A DNA stretch of 64,000 nucleotides from Chitinibacter bivalviorum (lineage in GTDB: Bacteria > Pseudomonadota > Gammaproteobacteria > Burkholderiales > Chitinibacteraceae), in the NCBI RefSeq assembly GCF_013403565.1, contig NZ_CP058627.1, positions 434,001-498,000 on the forward strand, given 5' to 3'. The translations under genes were made by a program, and so were the position numbers. Below the pieces are notes generated by a model, which saw nothing but the letters and a program-made list of their open reading frames with translations, had not been told where the DNA came from and did not search any database. The stretch's first letter is position 1, and every line of letters begins with the position of its first letter. Positions 8,353-18,151 of the stretch are shown piece after piece.

Positions 8353-9411
8353 TTATTCGCCACCAGCACCTTGCTCGGCCAGGCGTAATTCTTGCTGTGC
8401 ATGTGGCGTGAACGGGTGCAAGTGCGAAGCAAATTGGCGACTTGCTGCGGCCCAAGAATAACGCTCAGCAAAGCGACGAACTTCAGCGCGATCCAGTTGC
8501 AAGGCGCCCATGCACGCTTGGTGCAGATCTTCATGCAGTGAACCCGGACCATCGTTGCCGATAACATCAATTGGGCCAGTCACGGGGTATGCGGCTACAG
8601 GGCAACCGCAAGCCATTGCTTCGAGCAATACCAGGCCAAAAGTGTCCGTTTTGCTAGGGAACACAAACACATCGGCACTGCTATACACCTCGGCCAATTC
8701 CGCTTGATTGAGTACCCCTAACCAGTGCACATTTGGGTGATTGCCAAACTGAGCTTTCAAACCCGCTGCCGCAGGGCCATCGCCGACGATCCATTTGCTG
8801 CCGGGTAAGTCCAGATCCAGAAAGGCTTGAACATTTTTTTCCACTGCAACACGGCCGACATACACGAAAATAGGCGAACGAGAGGCAAGTTTGTCGCGAC
8901 GGCCTGGCTTAAAGATCTCCAGATCGACTCCGCGTGACCAGAGCACAACATTTTTGATGCCGCGCGCTTGTAGGTCTTCGACCACCACGCGAGTGGGAGC
9001 CATTACGGCTTCGGCGGAGTTATGAAAGCGTGCGAGCCAGGCATAAGTCCAAGACAAAGGAATGCCAAAACGTAATTGAACGTATTCTGGAAAGCGAGAG
9101 TGGTAAGCAGTGGTGTAGGGTAGCTTGTTTTTCAAACAGTATTTGCGTGCCGCCAAACCCAGCGGCCCTTCGGTGGCGATATGAATGGCATCGGGGGCAA
9201 ATTCACGAATGCGTTGATTGACTTTGCTCCCCGGGAACATCGAGAGGCGAATGTCTGGGTAAGTTGGACAAGGAATCGTTTTGAATTCCAGCGGCGTCAG
9301 TAGATCGACAGTGTGGCCCATTTTCTGCAGCTCGGCTCGGGTCTGTTTGAGAGTACGAACGACGCCATTCACTTGTGGTTCCCATGCATCTGTAACGATC
9401 AAAATCTTCAT
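8353..9411 (-). CDS. Glycosyltransferase family 4 (GT-B, mannosyltransferase-like)
   Basis: A 352-residue GT-B glycosyltransferase. The N-terminal acceptor domain has VTDAWEPQVNGVVRTLKQT, and the C-terminal nucleotide-sugar domain has VYVGRVAVEKNVQAFL and the PSKTDTFGLVLLEAMACGCPVAAYPVTGP donor site containing the conserved E-x7-E pattern. Its closest recognisable style is GDP-mannose-dependent alpha-mannosyltransferase MgtA / GT4 enzymes acting on lipid acceptors. Its ATG overlaps the stop of the upstream LpxH-like phosphoesterase gene by 4 bases (ATGA), so both are likely made together. This pairing suggests a step in glycolipid or envelope lipid synthesis. The donor and acceptor are inferred only loosely. 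Confidence 0.82.
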   Translation of the reverse strand: MKILIVTDAWEPQVNGVVRTLKQTRAELQKMGHTVDLLTPLEFKTIPCPTYPDIRLSMFPGSKVNQRIREFAPDAIHIATEGPLGLAARKYCLKNKLPYTTAYHSRFPEYVQLRFGIPLSWTYAWLARFHNSAEAVMAPTRVVVEDLQARGIKNVVLWSRGVDLEIFKPGRRDKLASRSPIFVYVGRVAVEKNVQAFLDLDLPGSKWIVGDGPAAAGLKAQFGNHPNVHWLGVLNQAELAEVYSSADVFVFPSKTDTFGLVLLEAMACGCPVAAYPVTGPIDVIGNDGPGSLHEDLHQACMGALQLDRAEVRRFAERYSWAAASRQFASHLHPFTPHAQQELRLAEQGAGGE

Positions 9412-10229
9412 GCCGCATTTCCTTGATAGATTGGAGAAAAAATTGGGCTAGGGAGTAGTGCCGCTAATTGTTCGGCTTGCTCCCCATAGAGCTTTTGCCA
9501 CGTAATTATTCTGAGTTCGCCGTTGGCAAGCTCAACAAGGGCGGTCAGGCTTTCGACCCAATCGCCGTCATTGCAGTACATCACGCCATTGATTTCGCGC
9601 ATTTCTGCTTTGTGAATGTGGCCGCAAATCACGCCATCAAGCCCGCGATTTTTGGCTTCGGCAGCCACCGCTTCTTCAAAATCCGTGACAAAATTCACGG
9701 CCTTTTTGACTTTGTGTTTCAGGTATTGCGAGAGAGACCAGTAGCCCAAACCCAAACGTGCGCGGGCTCGGTTAAACCAGTGATTGAGTTTGAGGGTGAG
9801 GCCATAGGCGCGATCGCCAACGATGGCTAACCATTTCGCGCATTGCACAACCGCGTCAAATTGATCGCCATGCAGCACTAAATAGCGTTTGCCATTGGCG
9901 GCGGTATGAATCACTTCATCTTCAATTTTGATCTCACCAAACATCAGTCCGATGAACTGACGAGCGGCTTCATCATGATTGCCTGGGATGAAGGTTACTT
10001 GTGTGCCTTTGCGTGCTTTACGCAACACTTTCTGAATGACGTCGTTATGGCTTTGCTCCCAATACCAGTTTCTTTTTAGAGCCCAGCCATCGATAATGTC
10101 GCCAACCAGATAGAGGTGGTCGCATTCGGTGTGCTTGAGAAAGTCCAGCAAATACTCGGCTTGGCAGCCAGAAGTACCTAGGTGAACGTCTGAAATCCAG
10201 ATGCTACGGAACCGTAATTCATTTGCCAT
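9408..10229 (-). CDS. LpxH-like metallophosphoesterase (UDP-2,3-diacylglucosamine diphosphatase family)
   Basis: A 273-residue calcineurin-like phosphoesterase. The metal-binding blocks are all present: SDVHLG (D-x-H), GDIIDGW, PGNHDE, a later HGDQFD, and C-G-H-I-H-K. The family includes LpxH, which cuts UDP-2,3-diacylglucosamine in lipid A synthesis, but this longer form, typical of beta-proteobacteria, may act on a different nucleotide-linked lipid. The ATG giving MANELRF was chosen because GGAG lies eight bases upstream; a GTG three codons earlier would overlap that ribosome-binding site. Its stop overlaps the glycosyltransferase start. A true lpxH may exist elsewhere, so no gene symbol is given. 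Confidence 0.82.
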   Translation of the reverse strand: MANELRFRSIWISDVHLGTSGCQAEYLLDFLKHTECDHLYLVGDIIDGWALKRNWYWEQSHNDVIQKVLRKARKGTQVTFIPGNHDEAARQFIGLMFGEIKIEDEVIHTAANGKRYLVLHGDQFDAVVQCAKWLAIVGDRAYGLTLKLNHWFNRARARLGLGYWSLSQYLKHKVKKAVNFVTDFEEAVAAEAKNRGLDGVICGHIHKAEMREINGVMYCNDGDWVESLTALVELANGELRIITWQKLYGEQAEQLAALLPSPIFSPIYQGNAA

Positions 10230-10367
10230 GAACTGCACTCCAATCAGGGTGTAAAACCATCTTGCCGCTGCTACATGACGGTATTGCTACCGAAAAATGA
10301 ATGAAATATGACGAGCATTTAATCAATCAAATTGACCGGCTTGTCGCTTGAATAATGGAAAACCCTA

Positions 10368-10589
10368 ATGTCTGAAAAACAGAATCGACCCGACTCTCCG
10401 TGTGTGGCTGTTTGCTCTACTGCCGTGGGAGATGATGTGTGTCGCGGTTGTGGGCGCACCATGCAGGAAGTGGCGATGTGGGTCGCTTTGCCGCCAGAGC
10501 AAAAAGATGCCGTTTGGCAACGGCTTGAGCAATTTTGGGCCAAAAAAGGCGTCGCACCGCCTTGGTTAGCCCGCGATAAAAAGGGCTAA
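10368..10589 (+). CDS. DUF1289 small cysteine-rich protein
   Basis: A 73-residue protein with the DUF1289 signature: SPCVAVCSTAVGDDVCRGCGRTMQEV, i.e. C-x3-C-x8-C-x2-C followed by RT-x2-E. The four cysteines suggest binding of a metal ion or iron-sulphur cluster, though this has not been shown for the family as far as I know. The function is unknown. It stands alone between a divergent phosphoesterase gene and an ankyrin-repeat gene. A second DUF1289 gene lies at 47942-48109 next to trhO. Confidence 0.85.
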   Translation: MSEKQNRPDSPCVAVCSTAVGDDVCRGCGRTMQEVAMWVALPPEQKDAVWQRLEQFWAKKGVAPPWLARDKKG

Positions 10590-10700
10590 GCATTTCATTC
10601 ATAACGTAATAATTACCATGTCAATGTGGTATTTCTTACGTGAGTTAGCCCCACTCGGGCAGTAAGCTAATGACATTCGCAGATTGATTAGGATTGCGTC

Positions 10701-11663
10701 ATGCACTTACTGGCTCGACAACTGAATGCGCTTGATCGTGCTGAATTAACGCCGACGAACTTGATTGAGCTAGACCCTGATTTGGCGACGTCGATCGCAT
10801 TGCGCTGGGGCGAAGCCGCTTTGTCCGATGAATTATTAGCGCTGCTCATGAGCGATGCGGCGCAAACCAGTGGTGAGATGGGCCATCGCTTTACGCCAAC
10901 CGTGGTGCGTGAGCTTATGCGCTTATCAACTGCTTATGCCGATTTACTACCTCAAATTGCGGCAACAAAAGACATTTGGGGAAATGAACGCGAAGTGAGT
11001 GAGCTTCCAAAAGGTTATTCCGATGGGTATATTCGTGAACGCAATAATAGTTATTCATCTAAATCAAATACATTGGGTGGGTATGTAGACGCCGCGCCTA
11101 CAATTATGCCGGTGCGCGATGACGAGAAAGAATGGACTCCACTGTTGCAAGCGTGTTTTGCGGGTCGACTGGATCGTGTTGAAAAATTGATTGAGCAGGG
11201 CGCCCACATTCACTGGGCTGATAAAGATGGTTATCAGGCGCTGCATTTAGCGGCATTACAAGGCTATGTTTCAATTGTTGCTTTATTGCTCGAGCATGGT
11301 GCAGATGCCAATGCAATCAGTCGTCGCTTTGCTACTGCGCTGCACTTAGCGGCCGCTCGCGGGCATCTGGAGGTGGTTGATGCTCTGCTCGACGCTGGGG
11401 TTAGTATCAACCATGCTAAACATGATGGTTGGACTGCGCTGCATAAAGCGGTCGCCAGCGGGCATGATGAGGTCGTTGTACGTTTACTAAGGGCGGGGGC
11501 TAATCCGATGTTGGAGACCAAAGCCGGGCAAACCGCGATTGCCTTGGTCCCTAGTCATAAAATGAGAATGGCTGAGTTGCTCGAACACGCGATACCCAAA
11601 CGTAAACTGCAGGTTTTGGCTGGCCGTGAAATTGTGTCGCAAGCTTGGATTGATTGGAATTGA
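10701..11663 (+). CDS. Ankyrin-repeat protein
   Basis: A 320-residue soluble protein. The N-terminal 140 residues are an unrecognised helical region (LARQLNALDRAELTP...) ending in a Ser/Asn/Gly-rich linker. Residues about 145-290 hold four ankyrin repeats, seen as EWTPLLQACFAGRLDRVEKLIEQGA, YQALHLAALQGY, ATALHLAAARGHLEVVDALLDAG and WTALHKAVASGHDEVVVRLLRAGA. Such repeats bind other proteins; the partner is unknown. There is no signal peptide or membrane segment. A weak hairpin (GCTTGC/GCAAGC, 11673-11704) lies between it and the convergent TPR gene. Confidence 0.85.
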   Translation: MHLLARQLNALDRAELTPTNLIELDPDLATSIALRWGEAALSDELLALLMSDAAQTSGEMGHRFTPTVVRELMRLSTAYADLLPQIAATKDIWGNEREVSELPKGYSDGYIRERNNSYSSKSNTLGGYVDAAPTIMPVRDDEKEWTPLLQACFAGRLDRVEKLIEQGAHIHWADKDGYQALHLAALQGYVSIVALLLEHGADANAISRRFATALHLAAARGHLEVVDALLDAGVSINHAKHDGWTALHKAVASGHDEVVVRLLRAGANPMLETKAGQTAIALVPSHKMRMAELLEHAIPKRKLQVLAGREIVSQAWIDWN

Positions 11664-11707
11664 GAACCACTTGCTTGCCAGCGAAGCCGGCCTTTGAAGC
11701 AAGCTAT

Positions 11708-12784
11708 TTATGTGGTGGGTCTGCTGCGTTGATAGCGAAGCCGGCAGCTTTCTAATTGCAGTAGGTCGGTCAGTGTTTTCAACTCGGGGTCTACTTTTTG
11801 TGCGCGTTTATGACCCATATCGTTTTGCAATGCATTCAAAGTAGTTTGGTTGTATTGCAAATGATGCTCTAAGGCGAGGGCAAAGTTGCCCTCGGTTTCA
11901 TACAGGCTTTCTAATAATTGATGTGCGTCTTGTATAAGGCTGGTGGCATTAAATTGCCGAGCTTTATCCAGTGCAATCAACAGCCATTGTTTTGCCTCGT
12001 CGTTTTTTTGCAGATACAAGTATAAGCGACCTAAACTGAGCGCATTGAGCGCGCTGCACCACAAACCACCGCCTTGCTGAGCGAACTGTAAACCGAGGTT
12101 TAATTCGGTCGTGGCTTCAGGCATTCGCCCCATTTCAAGGTGTACCATTCCTAGGTAAGTGTGAATTTCGGATTTCCAGGTGATATTGCTGGAGTCTTCG
12201 GCCGCTTGATGAATATGCTGTAACACCGCTAAAGCAGCATCAAAATATTTGAGTCGATACAGCGTAGAGGCGCGATTCATATGCAGCTCGATGGTCAACC
12301 GTGCATCTTTGATTTCTGTCGCATAAAACAGCGCTTTATCTTGGTATTGCAGCGCAAGGGCATAATTTTGGTGCGCTAAAAAAATGCCACCAATGCCGAC
12401 GTAGGCCTTTACAAACAAGGGCGCATCTTTTAACTCGGCAGCAAACTCTAGGCAGTTAATCCAAAAATCTTGAGCTCTGGCATAGTTGCCTAAGCTTAAA
12501 TAAGTATTGGCAATTTCATGATTGAGGCCACCTAGTAGTTCCACGAGGTGCATTTTTTTGGCCAAATTCAAAGCCTTGCGTAGATGCTGCAATGCTTGTT
12601 CTGGATTGGGTTGAACGGTGTAAAAGTAAGCGATGTTTCGTAATGCAATCACCATGCCGCGGTGATAATTAATAGCTTTTGCGGCTTGGTAGCTTTCTTG
12701 TAATTGGCCGAGTGTATAGGGCTGTTCGTCCAACTGGGCGAGATGCAGCGCCATATTTTGCTGGTCAATCAGTTCTGGGCTCAT
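11708..12784 (-). CDS. Tetratricopeptide-repeat protein, companion of the diguanylate cyclase
   Basis: A 358-residue all-helical protein made of about eight TPR units (e.g. AIALRNIAYFYTVQPNPEQALQHLRKAL, YVGIGGIFLAHQNYALALQYQDKALFYA). It has no output domain: after the repeats the C-terminus is short, KRAQKVDPELKTLTDLLQLESCRLRYQRSRP. Its start overlaps the stop of the TPR-GGDEF gene by 4 bases (ATGA), and several repeat sequences resemble those of that protein (AYIGIGN versus AYVGIGG, then NYFNDALRFHEDALEFA versus NYALALQYQDKALFYA). It looks like a duplicated sensor half that has lost the GGDEF domain. A regulatory or hetero-oligomer role is inferred. Confidence 0.8.
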   Translation of the reverse strand: MSPELIDQQNMALHLAQLDEQPYTLGQLQESYQAAKAINYHRGMVIALRNIAYFYTVQPNPEQALQHLRKALNLAKKMHLVELLGGLNHEIANTYLSLGNYARAQDFWINCLEFAAELKDAPLFVKAYVGIGGIFLAHQNYALALQYQDKALFYATEIKDARLTIELHMNRASTLYRLKYFDAALAVLQHIHQAAEDSSNITWKSEIHTYLGMVHLEMGRMPEATTELNLGLQFAQQGGGLWCSALNALSLGRLYLYLQKNDEAKQWLLIALDKARQFNATSLIQDAHQLLESLYETEGNFALALEHHLQYNQTTLNALQNDMGHKRAQKVDPELKTLTDLLQLESCRLRYQRSRPTT

Positions 12785-14400
12785 TGTGCATTGCTCCCAA
12801 TCTCAATGCGATTTCGGCCATTTTTCTTCGCAAGATATAAAGCCTTATCAGCAGTGCCGACCATTGAGTCGCCGGTATCGCTCAGCTCTAATAATGCTAG
12901 GCCGATACTGCATGTGCATTTGAGTTGAGGATTGAGTAGTGCCCAATTTTCGGCTTCAATACGGGATCTGATACGAGATGCCACTGCCATTGCGCTCTTG
13001 AGCCCTGATTGCGGTAAAAGCACGGTAAATTCTTCTCCGCCATAGCGGGCCACAATGTCATTATTGCGCACCGAATCTTGCATGATGGCCGCTGCTTTTT
13101 GTAAAACTTTATCCCCCATTTGATGGCTATATTGATCATTGATTTTCTTAAAATGATCAAGGTCTATCATCAAAATGGCCAATGGGGTGTTATTGGCGTG
13201 AGCCGCTGATACTTCATTATTGAGGTGTAAATTCAATGCGCGGCGATTGAGCACACCAGTTAATGCATCGCGTTGAGCTTGTTGGCTCAGTGTTTCGAGT
13301 AGTGCTAAATCTGAAGCTCTAGTTTGCCGCAGCTCGGCATTTTCATGCCGCGTGCGAAGTAGCTCCAGCTTGACTTCAACAGCCTTCATCCGCCTTTCGG
13401 CATTCATGATCAGCCGATCGGATGCCTGCTGCTTAGCTTGTTCGATCACGATGATATGGTGCTCACGGTAATGATAAAGTGCATCTTGCGGTTTGGACTG
13501 GGCTGTGGCTAATTGTGCGAGTAGAAGATGAGCTTGTTGTAATAAATTGGGGGATTGAAAACTCAAAATGGTGCTGAGCGCTTGTTGTAGGTAATGCTCT
13601 GCATCATGGTGCGCTTGCCGAGCCAGGGCGAGGCGGCCTAGCGCAAGTAGATTCAGCGCCTGACTCCAGCGATATTGCACTTCGGTATTGATTTGGAAGG
13701 CTTCGAGCAAAGTGCGATTGGCCAGCTCATATTCATTCAATTCAAAATACGCTTGACCACGATAGCTGAGTAAATCGGCAAGCCATGGTTTTTGTTGGCT
13801 GTCTAAGACATAAGACTGAGCCGCTTGCGAAACGTGGATGACGGTTTCAAATTGTTGAAGCTGGACGAGGTCTGCAATGATATTGAGATAGCAGCGACTA
13901 ATGGCCGTGTTATCTTGCAAAATGAGCGCGAATTCGAGTGCATCCTCGTGAAAGCGGAGCGCATCATTAAAATAGTTTTGAGCAAAGAACACATTGCCGA
14001 TGCCGATATAGGCCTGTGTATAGAGCGAAATCTCATGTAATGCGGTTGCTTGAGTTAGGCACTTAATCCAAGACTTTAGGGCTAGCAAGTAGTGATTTTG
14101 CGAGAAATGTAAATCACCTGCTAAGTCGTGGCAGCGCCCCAGTAATGGCAGTAAACCTTCTTGTTGGGCAATTTGCTCGACGCGGCGCAGCGTTTTACGA
14201 CCTTCATCAAGTTGCCCCAGCGCCCATAAACTACGTGCCCGCCAAAATAGCGCTTCGGCTTCACCTTCCCGATACTGGATACGCTGGGCTAGTGGCGCAA
14301 TTAACGCTGCCATTTCTGCGGTTTTGGCGCAGTCGGGAACAAACCAAAGCAGAGCAGCTTTGATTTGTTCATCGATGTCATGGGGGGTGAGCGCCTGCAT
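12781..14400 (-). CDS. TPR-GGDEF diguanylate cyclase
   Basis: A 539-residue cytoplasmic protein. About residues 1-330 are TPR repeats, about 335-370 form a charged coiled coil, and about 375-539 are a GGDEF domain making c-di-GMP from two GTP. The active-site loop is intact (RYGGEEFTVLLP), as is DALTGVLNRRAL, and the inhibitory I-site RNND lies five residues before GGEEF, predicting product feedback control. ATG 14400 was chosen because AGGAG lies just ahead of it; a GTG two codons upstream would overlap that site. The TPR part is probably a protein-binding sensor. It is co-translated with the TPR-only gene downstream. Confidence 0.88.
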   Translation of the reverse strand: MQALTPHDIDEQIKAALLWFVPDCAKTAEMAALIAPLAQRIQYREGEAEALFWRARSLWALGQLDEGRKTLRRVEQIAQQEGLLPLLGRCHDLAGDLHFSQNHYLLALKSWIKCLTQATALHEISLYTQAYIGIGNVFFAQNYFNDALRFHEDALEFALILQDNTAISRCYLNIIADLVQLQQFETVIHVSQAAQSYVLDSQQKPWLADLLSYRGQAYFELNEYELANRTLLEAFQINTEVQYRWSQALNLLALGRLALARQAHHDAEHYLQQALSTILSFQSPNLLQQAHLLLAQLATAQSKPQDALYHYREHHIIVIEQAKQQASDRLIMNAERRMKAVEVKLELLRTRHENAELRQTRASDLALLETLSQQAQRDALTGVLNRRALNLHLNNEVSAAHANNTPLAILMIDLDHFKKINDQYSHQMGDKVLQKAAAIMQDSVRNNDIVARYGGEEFTVLLPQSGLKSAMAVASRIRSRIEAENWALLNPQLKCTCSIGLALLELSDTGDSMVGTADKALYLAKKNGRNRIEIGSNAQ

Positions 14401-14506
14401 ATCCACTCCTAAGCTATCATTTACTATAGTGCGAGTCGTTTGAATGCAAAAGAGTTGCTTAGCTTAGAGTCGCCTTTGGTCAATAGATATGAAGCTTGGT
14501 GGCAAA

Positions 14507-15328
14507 TTAGACCGCTACTGGTGCTTTAATTGCCGGATGTGGATCATATCCTTCTAAGGTGAAGTCTTCATATTCGAAGGAAAACAGATCGGTTTTTGCA
14601 GGATTCAGTTTTAAAGTGGGCAGGCTGCGTGTTTCGCGCGAGAGTTGTTCTTTCACTTGGTCAAAGTGATTACGATAAATATGGCAGTCGCCACCGGTCC
14701 AGATAAAGTCACCCACTTGTAAATCGCATACTTGTGCCAGCATCATCACCAGTGTGGCATAGGACGCAATATTGAACGGCACGCCGAGGAAAAGGTCGGC
14801 GCTGCGTTGATAAAGCTGACAAGACAATTTTCCGCGCTGGTCGGCCTCACCGGCTTGGGCAGGTGCAACGTAAAACTGGAAAAATGCATGGCAGGGTGGC
14901 AGTGCCATATTTTCAATTTCACCAACATTCCATGCGGAAACAATAATCCGCCGCGAGTCAGGATTTGTTTTTAATTGTTTGATGACTTCGCTGATTTGAT
15001 CGATGTGTCGACCATCCGCAGTTGGCCAACTACGCCATTGATAGCCATAAACAGGGCCTAATTCCCCGTCTTCACTCGCCCATTCATCCCAAATGCTAAC
15101 TCCATGTTCTTGTAGCCAGCGCACATTGGTATCGCCACGTAAAAACCACAAAAGCTCATTAATAATTGATTTTAAATGTGTTTTTTTAGTGGTGACTAAG
15201 GGGAAACCTTCGGCAAGATTAAAACGCATTTGGTGACCAAAGACCGATACCGTACCGGTGCCTGTGCGATCTTCTTTAGCTACGCCCTTATCCATGACGT
15301 GTTGCAGCAAATCCAGATATTGGCGCAT
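14507..15328 (-). CDS. thyA: Thymidylate synthase
   Basis: A 273-residue ThyA, which converts dUMP to dTMP using 5,10-methylenetetrahydrofolate. Visible landmarks are [17 protein letters not shown] near the N-terminus, the catalytic Cys in [13 protein letters not shown], the [18 protein letters not shown] dUMP-binding block, and GDCHIYRNH. The C-terminal APVAV closes the active site. It is slightly longer than the 264-residue E. coli enzyme because of an extra loop ([12 protein letters not shown]) after the catalytic Cys. It appears monocistronic; folA is not in the window. Confidence 0.95.
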   Translation of the reverse strand: MRQYLDLLQHVMDKGVAKEDRTGTGTVSVFGHQMRFNLAEGFPLVTTKKTHLKSIINELLWFLRGDTNVRWLQEHGVSIWDEWASEDGELGPVYGYQWRSWPTADGRHIDQISEVIKQLKTNPDSRRIIVSAWNVGEIENMALPPCHAFFQFYVAPAQAGEADQRGKLSCQLYQRSADLFLGVPFNIASYATLVMMLAQVCDLQVGDFIWTGGDCHIYRNHFDQVKEQLSRETRSLPTLKLNPAKTDLFSFEYEDFTLEGYDPHPAIKAPVAV

Positions 15329-15428
15329 ATATTGACCTTAATGACGTTGAAATAGAGGGGCGCGGCAAGGTGTTATCCTTTGCCGCTAGACTCAGATTTT
15401 AACCGAATTGAATCAACAATGAGTGTGA

Positions 15429-17504
15429 TTAATCGATGCTTAAATCCGTTGATGAGGCAGGGAGTGTGACGATGAATTTAGCACCCTGACCAAATTGGCT
15501 TTCGCAGCGCACATGGCCATACATGCCTTCTACCAATTTCTTGACGATGGATAATCCCAAGCCCGTGGTGTGTTCTCCCCCTGTTGGGCGGGCGGAGAGG
15601 CGGCTAAATTTTTTGAATAACATGCCGATTTCGTGAGGTGCTATACCGGGGCCATGATCGGCCACCGTAATGTTGACCCCTTCTTCAGATTGATTGGCAC
15701 TAATATCGATACTTTGATCATTGGGTGAGTATTTAACTGCATTTGAGATCAAATTATCCAAGATTTGCCAAAGTGCTTGTCGATCCGTTCTGACCTTGAG
15801 ACCAGTCGGTGTGTAGTTGGCTGTTTGCTGCTTGCTCTTGAGTCGTTCGCGCCATGTAATCAAGGTATCGCTAATAATTTCATCGAGATCGACTACCTCA
15901 AACTGCATTTGGACTGAGCCCGCCTCGAGGGCATCGTGATCGAGTAAATTACTAATAATTCGCTGCATCCGACCTGCAAGCAGATGAATGCCATCCAGCC
16001 GGTCTTTGATTTTTTCTGTTGGCCACGTATCTAGTCTTTCATTCAGTAACCCGGCCATACCTTGAATGCTAGCCACTGGGTTTTTCAGATCATGTGCTGC
16101 GATAGCGAGCAGCTCATTTTTTTCTTGATTCAGATATTTGAGCGCTTCATTCGCGGCTTCAAGTTGCAGATTGCGCGTTGCAAGTTCTTGTGTGCGATCG
16201 GTCACTAGTTCTTCTAAATGCATGCGATGTGATTGCACTGTATGTGACATGTCGTTAAAGGTGCGAGCTAGCTCGCCGATTTCATCGCTGCGGTGCAGAT
16301 CGAGTTGATCTGTCGATTTGCCCGCAGCTAGACTGCGAATCGCATTTTTTAATCGCTCCAACGGACGCGCAACATCATTGCGCAGCACCATGGCCAAAAG
16401 GCCGAGCTCGACGGCAAGTGCAAAAATCCCAAGGATCAGCACCATGCTTGCCGCCCAAGCTGCTTTTTCTTCTAATAGCCGCTTGGGGTAGACCGTAACA
16501 AATAGCCAATCTGCGCCTTTGATTGGGGCAATACCTAGCCATGCACGACCATCTTTACTTTCGATAAAGCGATCGCGTGGTGAAGCATGGCTGACCGCGC
16601 TATATATCGCCTGAAGTGCGGGAGCGCCTTTGCGCATATCAAGGCGGCCTTGCGTTTCATGAATTTTTCCCATGAACTCGGGGTGAGCGATCAAATAGCC
16701 GTCACGGGTAAAAATCATATTGTAGGTGCCGGCGATATTGACTGTATTGGTTCTGACAATCAATTGATCTAACAGTACATCTTGGCCGACGCTACCAATG
16801 AATTTACCTAAATAATCGATCGGCGTAATGACTGATACCATCCATTCGAGGGCCTGTTTGTCGTAATAAATCCCGGTCCAAATAGACTGGCGAGATGGAT
16901 TTCGCTCTGGCAAGGCAACCAACTCGGCTTCAATATCTTCGGCAAAATCCGCTAATGAGCCGTTTCTGGCATAGTTGAGCCGTGGTAGATACATCAAGTT
17001 GGCATCAGAGACGTTTAAGTCAATGAACGTGTCGTAATTACGGCTGCGATAGGCGGGGCCATACTGGCTGAGGATTTGGTGCCCAAGTACAACTTGGCGC
17101 ATAAATTCGGGAGTTTGCTTAGCTGTGGGCAATGCTGCGACAGTCGCTTGATGTTCAAAATCATCAAGCTCAGTTTTGACGCGCCACATCCCATCTTTAT
17201 CTTGACGAAGCAGACCGTAAAATTGATTACTCACATCTAGATTTTGTATGAGGGCATAGCGGCGAACAAATTCGTCGCGAATCAATTTTGTATTTGATTC
17301 CGCATTAATAAATAGCTCGCTTTCAAGTTGGCTGCGAGTGTCAATATATTTGGATAAGTTGGCTAATGCTTCTTCTTGGAGGCGAACGTAGCTGTAGTAG
17401 TAACTCAGGGCAGAAATAAGGCAGGCAGCTAATGCGATGCGCAGCGCCATGCTGCGTAAGACTCGGCGAAATAAGCTGCTGGTAGCGTGGTTATGTGTAT
17501 CCAT
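15429..17504 (-). CDS. Membrane sensor histidine kinase with periplasmic Cache-type domain
   Basis: A 691-residue kinase. The ATG giving MDTHNHATSS was chosen because the first membrane helix follows at about 17-37; an upstream alternative adds a Cys-rich dozen residues. A long periplasmic part (about 40-345) has dCache-like features (WTGIYYDKQALEWMVSVITPI, GSVGQDV, FTRDGYLIAHPE). A second membrane helix (about 350-375), a HAMP domain (about 375-430), a short coiled coil, a HisKA domain with phospho-acceptor His in AIAAHDLKNPVASI, and an HATPase_c domain (DNLISNAVKYSP, ADHGPGIA, GLGLSIVKKLVEG) follow. No response regulator is adjacent, so it is an orphan kinase here. The ligand, probably a small organic molecule, is unknown. 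Confidence 0.85.
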   Translation of the reverse strand: MDTHNHATSSLFRRVLRSMALRIALAACLISALSYYYSYVRLQEEALANLSKYIDTRSQLESELFINAESNTKLIRDEFVRRYALIQNLDVSNQFYGLLRQDKDGMWRVKTELDDFEHQATVAALPTAKQTPEFMRQVVLGHQILSQYGPAYRSRNYDTFIDLNVSDANLMYLPRLNYARNGSLADFAEDIEAELVALPERNPSRQSIWTGIYYDKQALEWMVSVITPIDYLGKFIGSVGQDVLLDQLIVRTNTVNIAGTYNMIFTRDGYLIAHPEFMGKIHETQGRLDMRKGAPALQAIYSAVSHASPRDRFIESKDGRAWLGIAPIKGADWLFVTVYPKRLLEEKAAWAASMVLILGIFALAVELGLLAMVLRNDVARPLERLKNAIRSLAAGKSTDQLDLHRSDEIGELARTFNDMSHTVQSHRMHLEELVTDRTQELATRNLQLEAANEALKYLNQEKNELLAIAAHDLKNPVASIQGMAGLLNERLDTWPTEKIKDRLDGIHLLAGRMQRIISNLLDHDALEAGSVQMQFEVVDLDEIISDTLITWRERLKSKQQTANYTPTGLKVRTDRQALWQILDNLISNAVKYSPNDQSIDISANQSEEGVNITVADHGPGIAPHEIGMLFKKFSRLSARPTGGEHTTGLGLSIVKKLVEGMYGHVRCESQFGQGAKFIVTLPASSTDLSID

Positions 17505-17585
17505 GCCAATACAATAACAGCAGCATATGCGGGCTGGCAAAGACGATTACATTAAATTACGCAGATGTCGTTGAAAAGCAAACAC

Positions 17586-18143
17586 TTAACTTTCTATTTT
17601 TGTATAGACCACGCGAATGATTTCAAGCTCTTCTGCGCCTGCGGGGGTGCGTAAATAGACAACATCCCCTTCACGACCTTTGATCAGGGCTCGTGCAACG
17701 GGAGAAGTCCAGCTGATGTGGTTGAGTTGTAGATTGGTTTCATCGACACCAACAATGCTCACCGTTTCTTCGCGTCCATCTTCTCGCAAATACGTTACTG
17801 TGGCACTGAAGAATACTTGGTCGGTGGCTTCCCGAGTTTCTGGGTCGATTACTTCGGCATTTTCAAGTCGTTTGCTAATGAAGCGAATTCGGCGATCAAT
17901 TTCTCGCAGCCGACGTTTGCCATAGTGATAGTCGGCGTTTTCTGACCGATCGCCATTGCTTGCCGCCCAATTGACCACTTGAGTCACATGGGGGCGTTCT
18001 TTATGAACCAAGTCATATAACTCGGTTTTCATTTGTTGCCAGCCCTGTGGAGTCATGTAGTTTTTGCTACCTACAGGAACTTTGAGTTCTGCAGGTAGCT
18101 CATCTTCATCGAGCTCGACTTCCTTGGTAAATGCCTTACTCAT
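17586..18143 (-). CDS. greB: Transcription elongation factor GreB
   Basis: A 185-residue Gre factor. The N-terminal coiled coil that enters the RNA polymerase secondary channel carries the GreB signature NGDRSENADYHYGKRRLREIDRRI, with the acidic tip pair that stimulates cleavage of backtracked transcripts. The C-terminal FKBP-like part ends EGDVVYLRTPAGAEELEIIRVVY. An N-terminal extension of about 25 acidic residues makes it longer than E. coli GreB (158). It follows rluB by 8 bases and is probably in its operon. Confidence 0.93.
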   Translation of the reverse strand: MSKAFTKEVELDEDELPAELKVPVGSKNYMTPQGWQQMKTELYDLVHKERPHVTQVVNWAASNGDRSENADYHYGKRRLREIDRRIRFISKRLENAEVIDPETREATDQVFFSATVTYLREDGREETVSIVGVDETNLQLNHISWTSPVARALIKGREGDVVYLRTPAGAEELEIIRVVYTKIES

Positions 18144-18151
18144 GATTGTGC

